Source of the DNA: a bacterium
GTDB taxonomy: Bacteria > Planctomycetota > Planctomycetia > Planctomycetales > Planctomycetaceae
Direction: 5' to 3'
Assembly: GCA_016125225.1 (NCBI GenBank)
Contig: WGME01000017.1
Coordinates: forward strand, 186,001-250,000
Length of the DNA stretch: 64,000 nt
The position numbers were made by a program, and so were the translations under genes. Positions 18,344 to 27,137 of the stretch are shown here, piece after piece (position 1 is the stretch's first letter; the number at the start of each line of letters is the position of its first letter). A model generated the notes under the pieces. It had not been told where the DNA came from. It saw only the letters and a program-made list of their open reading frames with translations, and did not search any database.

Positions 18344-19096
18344 ATGGACAATTCTACGTTACAACCAGTGGTTCAACACAACCCCGTCGATACCGATCGA
18401 CCGGCGGTAATTCATGCTGTGAACGTGAACTTCGCGTTCGGTGAAGGGGAACTCCGGAAGCAGATTCTGTTTGATGTGTCGTTTGAAGTCGATGCCGGGG
18501 AAATCGTCTTACTGACTGGTCCCAGCGGCAGCGGCAAGACCACGTTGCTCACGCTGATCGGTGCTCTCCGCCACGTTCGCGAAGGCCAACTGACCGTATT
18601 AAATCGCCCCTTGCATCACGCTTCCAAAGACGACCTGATTGCTACCCGCCGCGAGATTGGATTCATCTTTCAGCAACACAACCTGCTGGAGTTTCTGACC
18701 GCCCGGCAGAATGTCGAGCTGATGTTCGAACTTCATCCGGAAGTGACCGCCGGCGAAGCCCGCGAGCGCAGCATTCAAATTCTGAAGGACGTCGGTCTGG
18801 CTGACCGCATCGACTACTACCCGGCCAGACTTTCTGGCGGGCAGAAGCAACGTGTCGCGGTCGCGCGGGCCTTAGTGGCCAATCCGCATTTGATACTAGC
18901 GGACGAACCGACCGCGGCACTCGATAGCCAATCGGGACGCGATGTGGTCAACCTGCTGCAGAAACTGGCGCGGACTCAGGGCTGCCCGGTGCTGATGGTG
19001 ACGCATGACAGCCGCGTGCTCGATATCGCCGATCGCATTATCCACATGGAAGATGGACGGATCGCCACTGCTGCTGAGGCGGCCACATCGGCGTGA
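18344..19096 (+). CDS. DevA-like ABC transporter ATP-binding protein
   Basis: 250 residues, complete ATPase: Walker A GPSGSGKTTLL (about 58-68), Q-loop FIFQQHNLLEFLTARQNV, signature LSGGQKQRVAVARAL, Walker B LILADEPTAALD and switch His in VMVTHDSRVLDIADRI. The QHNLLEFLTARQNVE run is typical of DevA/MacB ATPases. It powers the exporter formed with the two preceding genes. The 58-base gap from devC holds no obvious terminator and the ribosome site is weak. It ends the operon: the next gene, about 150 bases on, is unrelated. Confidence 0.93.
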   Translation: MDNSTLQPVVQHNPVDTDRPAVIHAVNVNFAFGEGELRKQILFDVSFEVDAGEIVLLTGPSGSGKTTLLTLIGALRHVREGQLTVLNRPLHHASKDDLIATRREIGFIFQQHNLLEFLTARQNVELMFELHPEVTAGEARERSIQILKDVGLADRIDYYPARLSGGQKQRVAVARALVANPHLILADEPTAALDSQSGRDVVNLLQKLARTQGCPVLMVTHDSRVLDIADRIIHMEDGRIATAAEAATSA

Positions 19097-19250
19097 GACC
19101 GATTCTCGACAGCACAGGCGGCGGTATCGGGCGCGGCCATCAAAAACTCGCCAGAACGCATCAATTTCGGCTTGTAGATTGCGGCCTGAGAGACGATAAT
19201 TCTCTTGCGCTTGCCAAACAATCCCGCCAATCCTCCCGCCTGGTGATGCG

Positions 19251-21860
19251 ATGCCCTGCCGTTGGATGCTGCTGTGCTGCGCACTTGTATGTTCTGCTCC
19301 CGTTCTCTCGGCGAATGAAGCCACCCCGCTCAACTTTGAACGTCATGTGCGACCGCTGCTGAAGTCGCATTGCTTTCATTGTCACGGGGAAAACGGTGTG
19401 ACCGAAGGGGGCCTTGATCTGCGTCTCCAGCGGCTGATGGTCAAAGGGGGCGAAAGTGGTCCGGCAGTCGTGCCCGGCGATGTCGCTGCCAGCGTGCTGT
19501 TGGAACGTGTGCGGTCTGGCGACATGCCCCCCAAAGGTGGCCCGTTGCCGAAGCATGATCTGGAGATTCTGGAGCAGTGGATCGCACAAGGGGCCAAGAC
19601 GGCACGTCCCGAACCCGACGATGTGACTCAATTGAGTGACATCTCGGAAGAAGATCGCGATTACTGGGCCTTCAAACCCGTCGTCCGACCGGCTGTGCCT
19701 GTGACACCCTATCCCGAGCTGGTGCGGTCGCCGATCGACGCCTTTCTGCTGGCCCGGTTGGAGGCGGAAGGTTTAACGTTTGCTCCGCAAGCCGAACGGT
19801 ACACGCTGCTGCGGCGGTTGTCGTTCGATCTGCTCGGATTGCCCCCAACCAAGGAGCAACTGGAAGCCTTCGCCACTGACTCCAGCCCGGATGCCATTCC
19901 GCGGATGATCGATGAACTTCTGGCCTCATCGCATTACGGCGAGCGCTGGGGCAGGCACTGGCTCGATGTCGCGGGCTATGCCGATTCCGACGGCTATACC
20001 GAACGCGATCCCGAACGGCCTTATGCTTACAAGTATCGCGACTATGTCATTCGCAGCCTGAATGCGAACAAACCGTTTGATCGCTTCATCATCGAACAAC
20101 TGGCGGGCGATGAGTTGGTGCAGCCCCCATATGCCAATCTGTCGGAACAGGATCTCGACTGCCTGATCGCCACGGGTTTTCTGCGCACCGTGCCTGATGG
20201 GACGGCTTCGGGAGTGGCCCCGAAAGAAGCCGGGAATGCCGTCGTCACGGAGACGATCAAAGTCGTCTCGACGGGCTTGCTGGGACTGACCGTCGGTTGT
20301 GCGGAATGCCACAATCATCGGTACGATCCAATCACTCAGGTCGACTATTACCGTCTGCGGGCGGTCTTCGAGCCGGCCTACAACTGGCAGGCCTGGCGGC
20401 CACCCGCGCAACGCCGCATTTCCCTCTACACCGATGCCGACCGTGCCGCCGCTGCGGAAGTGGAAGCGCAGGCGAAAGTGGTTCTGGATGATCGTCAGAA
20501 GAAACTCGATGAATTCCTGAACGCAACTTTTGAAAAGCAGGTCGCTGAGATCCCCGAAGAACGCCGCGAACTCGCCCGGCAGATGCGAGCCACACCCGCC
20601 AAGGATCAGACGGAAGAACACAAGCAACTGCTGAAGGAGTTTCCGAATCTCAACGTCAATCCCGGAACGTTGTATCTGTACGATCCCAAGGCGGCGAAGG
20701 AACTGAAGGAACTCGACGAACAGGTTGCCACCATTCGTGCGACCAAGCCGGTCGAAGATTACGTAGATTGTCTGACGGAAGTGGCGGGGCAGATTCCCGA
20801 AACCAAGCTATTCAACCGCGGCGATGTCGATCAGCCGAAGCAGACGGTCACTCCCGCCGAGTTGACCGTGCTTCAAAACGTTCCAGTCAGCTTGCCCCTC
20901 AATGATGAGATGTTGCCCAGCACCGGGCGACGACTGGCCTATGCCAAACATCTCACCAGTGGGCAGCATCCATTGGTTGCCCGCGTGCTGGTCAATCGGG
21001 TCTGGATGCAACACTTCGGACGCGGCCTTGTCGCCAGTGCCGGTGACTTCGGCGTGCTCGGCGAACGTCCCAGCCATCCCGAATTGCTCGACTGGCTCGC
21101 GGCGGAATTCGTCGATTCTGGCTGGGATCTGAAGCACCTGCATCGCGTCATTCTGAACAGCACGGCCTATCAGCAATCGACTCAGCATACATCTCACGGT
21201 GATACGGTCGATCCCGATAACCACTTGTTATCGCGGCAATCGATTCGGCGTCTCGAAGCGGAAACCATGCGTGATGCGCTCCTTGCTGCCGCCGGGCAAT
21301 TGAACGACAATTTGTACGGTCAGGCGGTCCCCGTAATGGAAGACGATGTCGGCCAGTTCATCGTCGGCAAGGAAAACAAAGATGGCGAGGCCAAGCCCGG
21401 CGCGGTTATTCCGCTCAACGGCGAGGAATATCGCCGCAGCCTCTATGTGCAGGTCCGCCGCAGCCGCCCGTTGGCCGTGATGGAAGCCTTCGACCTGCCG
21501 ACATTGGAACCGAACTGCACGTCACGTAGTTCCTCCACTGTCACGCCGCAATCTCTGATGCTGATGAACAACGAATTCACCGTGACCATCAGCCAGCGAA
21601 TGTATCAACGCCTGGAAGCGGAATCGGGATCAGACGCAGCGGCCCGTGTGAAGCAGGCCTGGTGGTTGATCTTCGGCCGTCCCGCGACTGAGACCGAAGT
21701 GATCGCCGCTTGCGGATTCATTGACCAGCAGGTCAAAACCTTGACCGCCATCGCAAACGCCGAAGCCGACCCGAAGAAAAAGGTCGACCCGCAACTCTGG
21801 GCCTGGACGTCACTGTGCCAGTCGCTGCTGAGTTCCAATGAATTTTTGTATGTCGATTGA
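19251..21860 (+). CDS. PSD1-type planctomycete cytochrome c domain protein (DUF1549/DUF1553), first copy
   Basis: 869 residues with a signal peptide (about 1-21, cleavage after SANA/LSA). A planctomycete cytochrome domain follows, with haem motif C41-F-H-C44-H45 and a GGESGPAVVPGD and SGDMPPKG pattern. Then comes DUF1549 (PSCyt2), whose second CxxCH is CAECHNHRYDPIT, a charged helical stretch (about 400-520), and DUF1553 (PSD1) ending SLLSSNEFLYVD. The order PSCyt1-PSCyt2-PSD1 is standard. Such proteins are probably periplasmic and are paired with DUF1501 proteins in planctomycetes, as here, where the next gene follows at once. Their biochemical role remains unknown; electron transfer linked to polysaccharide use is often supposed. 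Confidence 0.92.
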   Translation: MPCRWMLLCCALVCSAPVLSANEATPLNFERHVRPLLKSHCFHCHGENGVTEGGLDLRLQRLMVKGGESGPAVVPGDVAASVLLERVRSGDMPPKGGPLPKHDLEILEQWIAQGAKTARPEPDDVTQLSDISEEDRDYWAFKPVVRPAVPVTPYPELVRSPIDAFLLARLEAEGLTFAPQAERYTLLRRLSFDLLGLPPTKEQLEAFATDSSPDAIPRMIDELLASSHYGERWGRHWLDVAGYADSDGYTERDPERPYAYKYRDYVIRSLNANKPFDRFIIEQLAGDELVQPPYANLSEQDLDCLIATGFLRTVPDGTASGVAPKEAGNAVVTETIKVVSTGLLGLTVGCAECHNHRYDPITQVDYYRLRAVFEPAYNWQAWRPPAQRRISLYTDADRAAAAEVEAQAKVVLDDRQKKLDEFLNATFEKQVAEIPEERRELARQMRATPAKDQTEEHKQLLKEFPNLNVNPGTLYLYDPKAAKELKELDEQVATIRATKPVEDYVDCLTEVAGQIPETKLFNRGDVDQPKQTVTPAELTVLQNVPVSLPLNDEMLPSTGRRLAYAKHLTSGQHPLVARVLVNRVWMQHFGRGLVASAGDFGVLGERPSHPELLDWLAAEFVDSGWDLKHLHRVILNSTAYQQSTQHTSHGDTVDPDNHLLSRQSIRRLEAETMRDALLAAAGQLNDNLYGQAVPVMEDDVGQFIVGKENKDGEAKPGAVIPLNGEEYRRSLYVQVRRSRPLAVMEAFDLPTLEPNCTSRSSSTVTPQSLMLMNNEFTVTISQRMYQRLEAESGSDAAARVKQAWWLIFGRPATETEVIAACGFIDQQVKTLTAIANAEADPKKKVDPQLWAWTSLCQSLLSSNEFLYVD

Positions 21861-21901
21861 ACTGTGTCTTGCCGGAATCATTCTCATCCAAGGATTGCTG
21901 G

Positions 21902-23347
21902 ATGTTGCCCTCTGCTCCTGTTCGCCGTCGGGATGTGCTCGGCTCTGCGACTTTCGGTTTCGGTTCGCTGGCCCTGTCGTGGATGCTGCAGCAAGAGCGG
22001 TTGCTCGCCGCACCGGTGAAGCCCTCGCTCGATAAACCGACGTACGACCTCACGCCCAAGGCAACGCCACTTCCCGCCAAAGCCACGGCGATGATTTCGC
22101 TGTTCATGCAGGGCGGGCCAAGCCATATCGACCTATTCGACCCGAAGCCGGAACTCAACCGGCTCGACGGGCAGAAATTCACGGGCGATATCAAGTACGA
22201 CAATGCCGCCCAGGCCAGCGCGAAGATTCTCGGCTGCCCGTGGAAGTTCGAGAAGCATGGTGAATGCGGGGCCGATGTTTCCGAACTGCTCCCCTATCAG
22301 GCTTGCATTGTCGATGACCTGACGATTGTCCGCTCGATGCATACCGGCGTGAACAACCATGGCCAGTCGATTGACGCCTTGAATACCGGCCGGGCGATTG
22401 GTGGCCGGGCTTCGCTCGGTAGTTGGATGGCCTATGGCCTCGGAGCCGAAAGCCAGAACCTGCCTGCTTTCATTGCCCTCACCGATCCCGATGGCATCCC
22501 CGTACTCGGCGTGCAGAACTGGTCGAACGGATTCCTGCCGTCGCTGTTTCAGGGAACGGTGATTCGCCCGCGCGAACCCCGCATCCTCAATCTTGATCCC
22601 CCCGCAGCATTACGGGGTGCCCCGCAGGATGCCTATCTCGGTTATCTCCGCGAACTCAATCGAGATCACCTGTCACGACATCCGGGCGAACTCGATCTCG
22701 AAGCCCGCATGGCGAGTTATGAACTCGCAGCCCGTATGCAATCGGCGGCGAAAGAAGCGGTCGATATCTCGCAGGAAACCGCCGCCACACAGGAGATGTA
22801 CGGCCTCAACGAACCCGAATCCAAAGAATTTGGCACACGCTGTCTCATCGCCCGGCGATTGATCGAACGGGGGGTGCGCTTCGTGCAGGTCTTCACCCGG
22901 AACCAGTTCTGGGATCATCACGGCTCCATTCGCACATCACTGCCCAAGGCGTGCCAGAAGATCGATCGTCCTTCGGCGGCCCTGGTCACCGATCTGAAAC
23001 AACGCGGCCTGCTCGATTCCACCGTGGTCCATTGGGGTGGTGAGATGGGGCGACTGCCAGTCGTCCAGAACGACGCCGGTCCCGAGAAAGTCGGCCGCGA
23101 TCACAACACCTACGGTTTCACGCAGTGGATGGCCGGCGGCGGCTTCAAGGGGGGCTGTGTTTACGGCCAGACCGACGAATTTGGCCATCATGCGGTGGAA
23201 AACGTCGTCACCCACAGCGACTATCACGCGACGCTGCTGCACCTCTTCGGCCTCGATCCCGAAAAGCTGACTTATCTGCGAAACCGACAGGAAGTCTCGC
23301 TGATCGACAAACAACCCGCGAAGATCGTGCACGACATTCTGGCGTAA
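21902..23347 (+). CDS. DUF1501 protein, Tat-exported (first copy)
   Basis: 481 residues from the ATG at 21902, preceded by AAGGA seven bases upstream; a TTG overlapping the previous stop is less likely. The N-terminus carries a twin-arginine signal (RRRDVLGSATFGFGSLALSWML). The DUF1501 domain, related to the alkaline-phosphatase/sulfatase superfamily, shows MQGGPSHIDLFDPKP, WGGEMGRLPVVQ, VGRDHNTYGFTQWMAGGGFKGGCVYG and HHAVENVVTHSDYHATLLHLFGLD. The conserved Asp/His set suggests a metal centre, but the activity is unknown. It is 41 bases downstream of the PSD1 gene and surely forms its operon partner. Confidence 0.92.
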   Translation: MLPSAPVRRRDVLGSATFGFGSLALSWMLQQERLLAAPVKPSLDKPTYDLTPKATPLPAKATAMISLFMQGGPSHIDLFDPKPELNRLDGQKFTGDIKYDNAAQASAKILGCPWKFEKHGECGADVSELLPYQACIVDDLTIVRSMHTGVNNHGQSIDALNTGRAIGGRASLGSWMAYGLGAESQNLPAFIALTDPDGIPVLGVQNWSNGFLPSLFQGTVIRPREPRILNLDPPAALRGAPQDAYLGYLRELNRDHLSRHPGELDLEARMASYELAARMQSAAKEAVDISQETAATQEMYGLNEPESKEFGTRCLIARRLIERGVRFVQVFTRNQFWDHHGSIRTSLPKACQKIDRPSAALVTDLKQRGLLDSTVVHWGGEMGRLPVVQNDAGPEKVGRDHNTYGFTQWMAGGGFKGGCVYGQTDEFGHHAVENVVTHSDYHATLLHLFGLDPEKLTYLRNRQEVSLIDKQPAKIVHDILA

Positions 23348-23353
23348 AACTAG

Positions 23354-24124
23354 TCAGACTTTTCGCAGTGCATCGAACGACTGGCTGATACCCATTTTGA
23401 GGAACAGGGCGTCGTTCGCGAAGACATTGAAGCGGGCGCCCTGGCGGATGGTCCGTTGCATCTGGTCGGCCTGACCGAACCAGCAACCCGCCGCGACATG
23501 GCTGCGATTGGCGGTCTCAATGATCTGCTGGAGAATCGCTATGAAATCGGGATGGTCATAGGCATTCGGGATGCCCATATTGACCGTCAGATCATTCGGG
23601 CCCACGAAGACCGCATGCACGCCGGGGATCGAACAGATTCTCTCGAGGTGTTCGACACCCGGGAGTGATTCGATCATCGGAATGAACAGCGTGTCACGGC
23701 AGCGTTCCTCGGTGACATAACGCCGCGTCACGTCACTCGGCCAGACTCCCTCTTTCAGCAGGCGATCCAGCACGGCCCCTTTGAGTGGACGAAAGACCGC
23801 CGCCGCGGCCAGTCGCTGACAATGCTCATAGTCTTCCACATAAGGCACCACCACGCCATCAAAGCTGTCACACACCTTGGAGACATCGTCCGGATCGCGA
23901 CTGTGAGTGCGGGCGAGACAGGCGATGCCTTTGTTAGCGAGGGCATATTTGAGCGGCAGAAAATCGGCGATATCGAGAGCATTATGCTCGGCGGTCACGA
24001 TGACAAAATCGAGCATCCCTTCCGGCAGAAAGTCGACCATCGCCGGCGTGACCGCATGCTGAAAGAAGGTGCCAAAGACCGTGTGCCCTTTGATCAGTTT
24101 GTCCTTAAGCTCCGCCGCCAGCAT
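23354..24124 (-). CDS. HpcH/HpaI-type class II aldolase (2-keto-3-deoxy sugar acid aldolase family)
   Basis: 256 residues, the normal length. The fold is a TIM barrel with the metal-binding and catalytic landmarks of the family: DFVIVTAEHNALD near the start (usual Asp/Glu-His), FIPMIESLPGVEHLERICSIPGV with the metal-binding Glu, and VHAVFVGPNDLTVNMGIP with the metal-binding Asp. The expected reaction is reversible cleavage of a 2-keto-3-deoxy acid to pyruvate plus an aldehyde, using Mg or Mn. It lies tail-to-tail with the DUF1501 gene and precedes the dehydrogenase-cytochrome in the opposite reading sense. It would fit downstream of the sugar-acid dehydratases nearby, although its exact substrate is not readable. 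Confidence 0.88.
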   Translation of the reverse strand: MLAAELKDKLIKGHTVFGTFFQHAVTPAMVDFLPEGMLDFVIVTAEHNALDIADFLPLKYALANKGIACLARTHSRDPDDVSKVCDSFDGVVVPYVEDYEHCQRLAAAAVFRPLKGAVLDRLLKEGVWPSDVTRRYVTEERCRDTLFIPMIESLPGVEHLERICSIPGVHAVFVGPNDLTVNMGIPNAYDHPDFIAILQQIIETANRSHVAAGCWFGQADQMQRTIRQGARFNVFANDALFLKMGISQSFDALRKV

Positions 24125-24170
24125 GGTTGTGAACTTTCATGGAGTGCATCAAAGAGTGGTCACGTCAAGG

Positions 24171-27116
24171 TTATGGCGACGATTCAGAGACCGTGGCCGA
24201 TTTCAAGGATTCCAGATAGGCCAGCAGGTCCGCGGCTTCCTGAGCGGTAAGATCGCGGAGCAAACCTTCTGGCATCAGCGATTGCGTGCTGACCGTTTGT
24301 GTCTCGATGTCCGCCTTAGAAATCGTGATGTCCTTACCCGTCGATTCCCGCAGAACTAACGTTTGTTCGTCCTGTTTGACGATCAGCCCCGTGACCACAC
24401 GACCGCTGGTGAGTTCAACGATGTTCGTGCGATACGCGGGCTCAATCGCTGCGGAGGGCGTGAGCAGACTCGTCAGCAGTTCCGTCCGGCTGCGCTTCTT
24501 CGCCATCTCACGCAGGTCCGGGCCAATGCTCGGCTGGTCTGTTGTGAATTTATGGCACGACTGGCATTGCACACTGGGGGTTTCATGAAACAGCACGCGG
24601 CCCCGTTCAGCCGTTCCCTGCAATGGCAGGATCGTCTGCGCGTCCACGACGGCTCCGAGCGTTACGCGCTGCCGGCTGGCGGGTTGATAACCCGCGAAGA
24701 GATCGCGGACCAGTGGTAAGGGGTGTTCCGCCGCCTGTTTCAGGGTCTGTTCCCGATCCGTGGGGGATAGCTCGTGGCCACCGACAGCCCGGGCCAGACG
24801 GACTGCTGTCGACCAGTCATCGAGACTGTGTGGTGCCAGTGCGGGGATTGCAGGGGTGGAGGTCGCTGGAGACGCTAACCCGCGAATCCAACCCTCGATC
24901 CAACCGAGTCCTTGTTCATCGACAAATTCAGTCCCGAGATGGGGCATATGGCCCCGGCCGAATTTTCCCATACGCACATACAAAAGGCTGTGGGCAGGAT
25001 CGCCGGGCGTGACGATGAGGGCGTCATCGATGCCCAGGTTCCCCTGTCGCGGGGGCGTATCAATGACCAGGAGTTGTTCGTCGGTCAACTTCGACAGCAG
25101 TTCGAAGCTCCCCGCGCCGCCGCCATTGAAGCGATGGCAATGGCTGCAGTGCACGTGCAGATAACTCCGGGCCAGATCATGCACCGTCGCCGTCGGATCG
25201 TCAGCGCGAGCTAATGGTTTCAAATCTTTGAGTTGCTGTTCAGACAAGGGTTCCAACGTCTTCTGTTGGTTATTCACCCGTTGATAATAGCCGTGGTCTT
25301 CCAGCCATTTCAGTTGCGAAACTTCCTGGCCGTCTTGAATCACGGGACGCTGAAGTTGGTGCGGTTGAAACGCAAGAGCATGTTGCGCCCAGGGCGTATG
25401 GCACGACAGACACTGCGTGCGACTCGCGAACGACCACCGTTGCACGCGCTCGCCGCCTGACCATTCTGGATCAACGATTCGCAACGTCCGTTGCTGGCCA
25501 TCGCTGGGAACCAGAACAGCGTCAGTCTGGTCGTCGTTCCAAGCGTAACTGTAGCCTAGCCAGTTCACGCCGTCGAAGTGCAGCAGTTGGGTTTCGATCT
25601 TCTTCGTTGATTGGGGATCACCCGCCGTCATTTCGAGCGATAGCGTTTTGACAAGTACTGTTCCCTCAGGGAAATCGTGCTGACGCGAAAACATACTGCC
25701 GGGGATCGCTCGATCCTGCGGATGCCAGATCACCAGATCACTGCCGGGGATGGCGATCCAGCGCTGAGCTGTGGCGAAGTCCGACCACATGGGTTGATTG
25801 ATCTCAAATGGTAGCACGCCGGGATTTGGTGACTGCAGTTGTACGTCGGCAAAGATACCGGTTTCGCTGAGTTTTTGAGGAAAGGGGACGGCTTCGGATG
25901 CGTGACGATTGCGTACCAAGGCATGAATCACTCCCTGGCCATAATCCGCAACATAAATCTCGCCATCCGCATCTTGTCCGAATGCGACGATTTGCAAACC
26001 ACTGTCCGCGAGATCCCGCATCACGGGCTGACCGCTGGCATCGTGATCGACGGCCCAGATGCGTTTTGTTTCCCAGTCTCCGAAGAGGTATTGGCCGACA
26101 ATCTCCGGGTACTTCCGGCCGCGGTAGACATATCCGCCGGTGACGCTCGCCGCGATGGAATGGGGCAAGGCGATCGTCGGGGGCAACACCGGGCTGGGAC
26201 CGGTATCGACATCGGGCAGAATCGGTTGCCGTCCTTCAAAGGCGGCCCACCCAAAGTTTGCTCCCTTGGTCACATGCTGCACGAGTTCCCATTGATCCCA
26301 GCCAACATCGCCGACCCATAAGTCGCCGGTCTCTCGATCAAAGGTCATCTTCCAGGGATTGCGGAAACCATAAGCCCAGATTTCCGGCTTCACTCCAGGA
26401 CGGTCGAGAAACGGGTTATCCGCGGGAACTTGATACGGTTTCTCAGCGGTCGCCCCACGCACATCAATTCGTAAGATCGACGACAGAAAATCGCTGCAAT
26501 CCTGCCCCGTGCGGAGTTGATCGGGCGGATTCGGCCCGGCACCATCGCCCGTCGAGATGTAGAGGCAACCATCGGGACCAAATTCCAGGCAGCCGCCATT
26601 GTGTCCTCCCGCACGGTAAGTGAGCAGAATGGTTTCCGACTGTGGATCAATCGTCGGCGGGTCGGTGTCGCTCAACACAAACCGGGAGACACGCGATCCC
26701 TCGGGCAGAATGTCGTTCGGCTTCGGCTTCAGGACGTAACAGAGGTAGATGAACCGATTGGTGGCGAACTCAGGATCGAACGCGCAGCCATAGAGCGCAT
26801 CAAAACTGGTGTCCGGCGGATAAGTGATAGACGCTTTGGTATCGAACACAAGATGCTTCTCGGCGACATCGTCACGCATGGCGAACGACCAGACTTTGCC
26901 CGCCTGCTCTCCGACGAACATGCGGTGGGCATGCGGTTGCACCGCAAGAAACACCGGATGCTCGAAACTGATCGCAGGCCAGATGCGCTCGGTTTTGAAG
27001 GGCAACGGCGGTTCCGGCGAACCGACCACACGCGATGTGGTCCAAGGCACACGCTCCGCCGCCAGTACGGTCTGAGCCACACAGAGAATGACCACTAGCG
27101 ATCGCAAAACAACCAT
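24171..27116 (-). CDS. Glucose/sorbosone-dehydrogenase-like protein fused to three c-type haem sites
   Basis: 981 residues from the ATG at 27114-27116, with GGGAG upstream, and a signal peptide (MVVLRSLVVILCVAQTVLAA). Residues about 25-400 are a PQQ-dependent soluble-GDH-like beta propeller (GCAFDPEFATNRFIYLCYV, HNGGCLEFGPDGCLYISTGDGAG, WAYGFRNPWKMTFDRETGDLWVGDVGWD). The next part (about 405-740) resembles SO2930-type cytochromes and has CxxCH at 569 (CLSCH) and 657 (CSHCH). The C-terminal part has CQSCH at 851 and a planctomycete/verrucomicrobial haem-binding domain ending ESTGKDITISKADIETQTVS. The layout implies periplasmic oxidation of a sugar or alcohol with electrons passing to the haems in the same chain. 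The ceramidase-like gene lies just upstream. Confidence 0.88.
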   Translation of the reverse strand: MVVLRSLVVILCVAQTVLAAERVPWTTSRVVGSPEPPLPFKTERIWPAISFEHPVFLAVQPHAHRMFVGEQAGKVWSFAMRDDVAEKHLVFDTKASITYPPDTSFDALYGCAFDPEFATNRFIYLCYVLKPKPNDILPEGSRVSRFVLSDTDPPTIDPQSETILLTYRAGGHNGGCLEFGPDGCLYISTGDGAGPNPPDQLRTGQDCSDFLSSILRIDVRGATAEKPYQVPADNPFLDRPGVKPEIWAYGFRNPWKMTFDRETGDLWVGDVGWDQWELVQHVTKGANFGWAAFEGRQPILPDVDTGPSPVLPPTIALPHSIAASVTGGYVYRGRKYPEIVGQYLFGDWETKRIWAVDHDASGQPVMRDLADSGLQIVAFGQDADGEIYVADYGQGVIHALVRNRHASEAVPFPQKLSETGIFADVQLQSPNPGVLPFEINQPMWSDFATAQRWIAIPGSDLVIWHPQDRAIPGSMFSRQHDFPEGTVLVKTLSLEMTAGDPQSTKKIETQLLHFDGVNWLGYSYAWNDDQTDAVLVPSDGQQRTLRIVDPEWSGGERVQRWSFASRTQCLSCHTPWAQHALAFQPHQLQRPVIQDGQEVSQLKWLEDHGYYQRVNNQQKTLEPLSEQQLKDLKPLARADDPTATVHDLARSYLHVHCSHCHRFNGGGAGSFELLSKLTDEQLLVIDTPPRQGNLGIDDALIVTPGDPAHSLLYVRMGKFGRGHMPHLGTEFVDEQGLGWIEGWIRGLASPATSTPAIPALAPHSLDDWSTAVRLARAVGGHELSPTDREQTLKQAAEHPLPLVRDLFAGYQPASRQRVTLGAVVDAQTILPLQGTAERGRVLFHETPSVQCQSCHKFTTDQPSIGPDLREMAKKRSRTELLTSLLTPSAAIEPAYRTNIVELTSGRVVTGLIVKQDEQTLVLRESTGKDITISKADIETQTVSTQSLMPEGLLRDLTAQEAADLLAYLESLKSATVSESSP

Positions 27117-27137
27117 CGTGACGAACTCCCACATCGG

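Noticed and set aside
17092-18351. A 419-residue open frame on the minus strand
   Set aside because: It lies opposite the devC gene, has a His/Gln/Arg-rich composition typical of antisense frames in GC-rich DNA and no recognisable domain.
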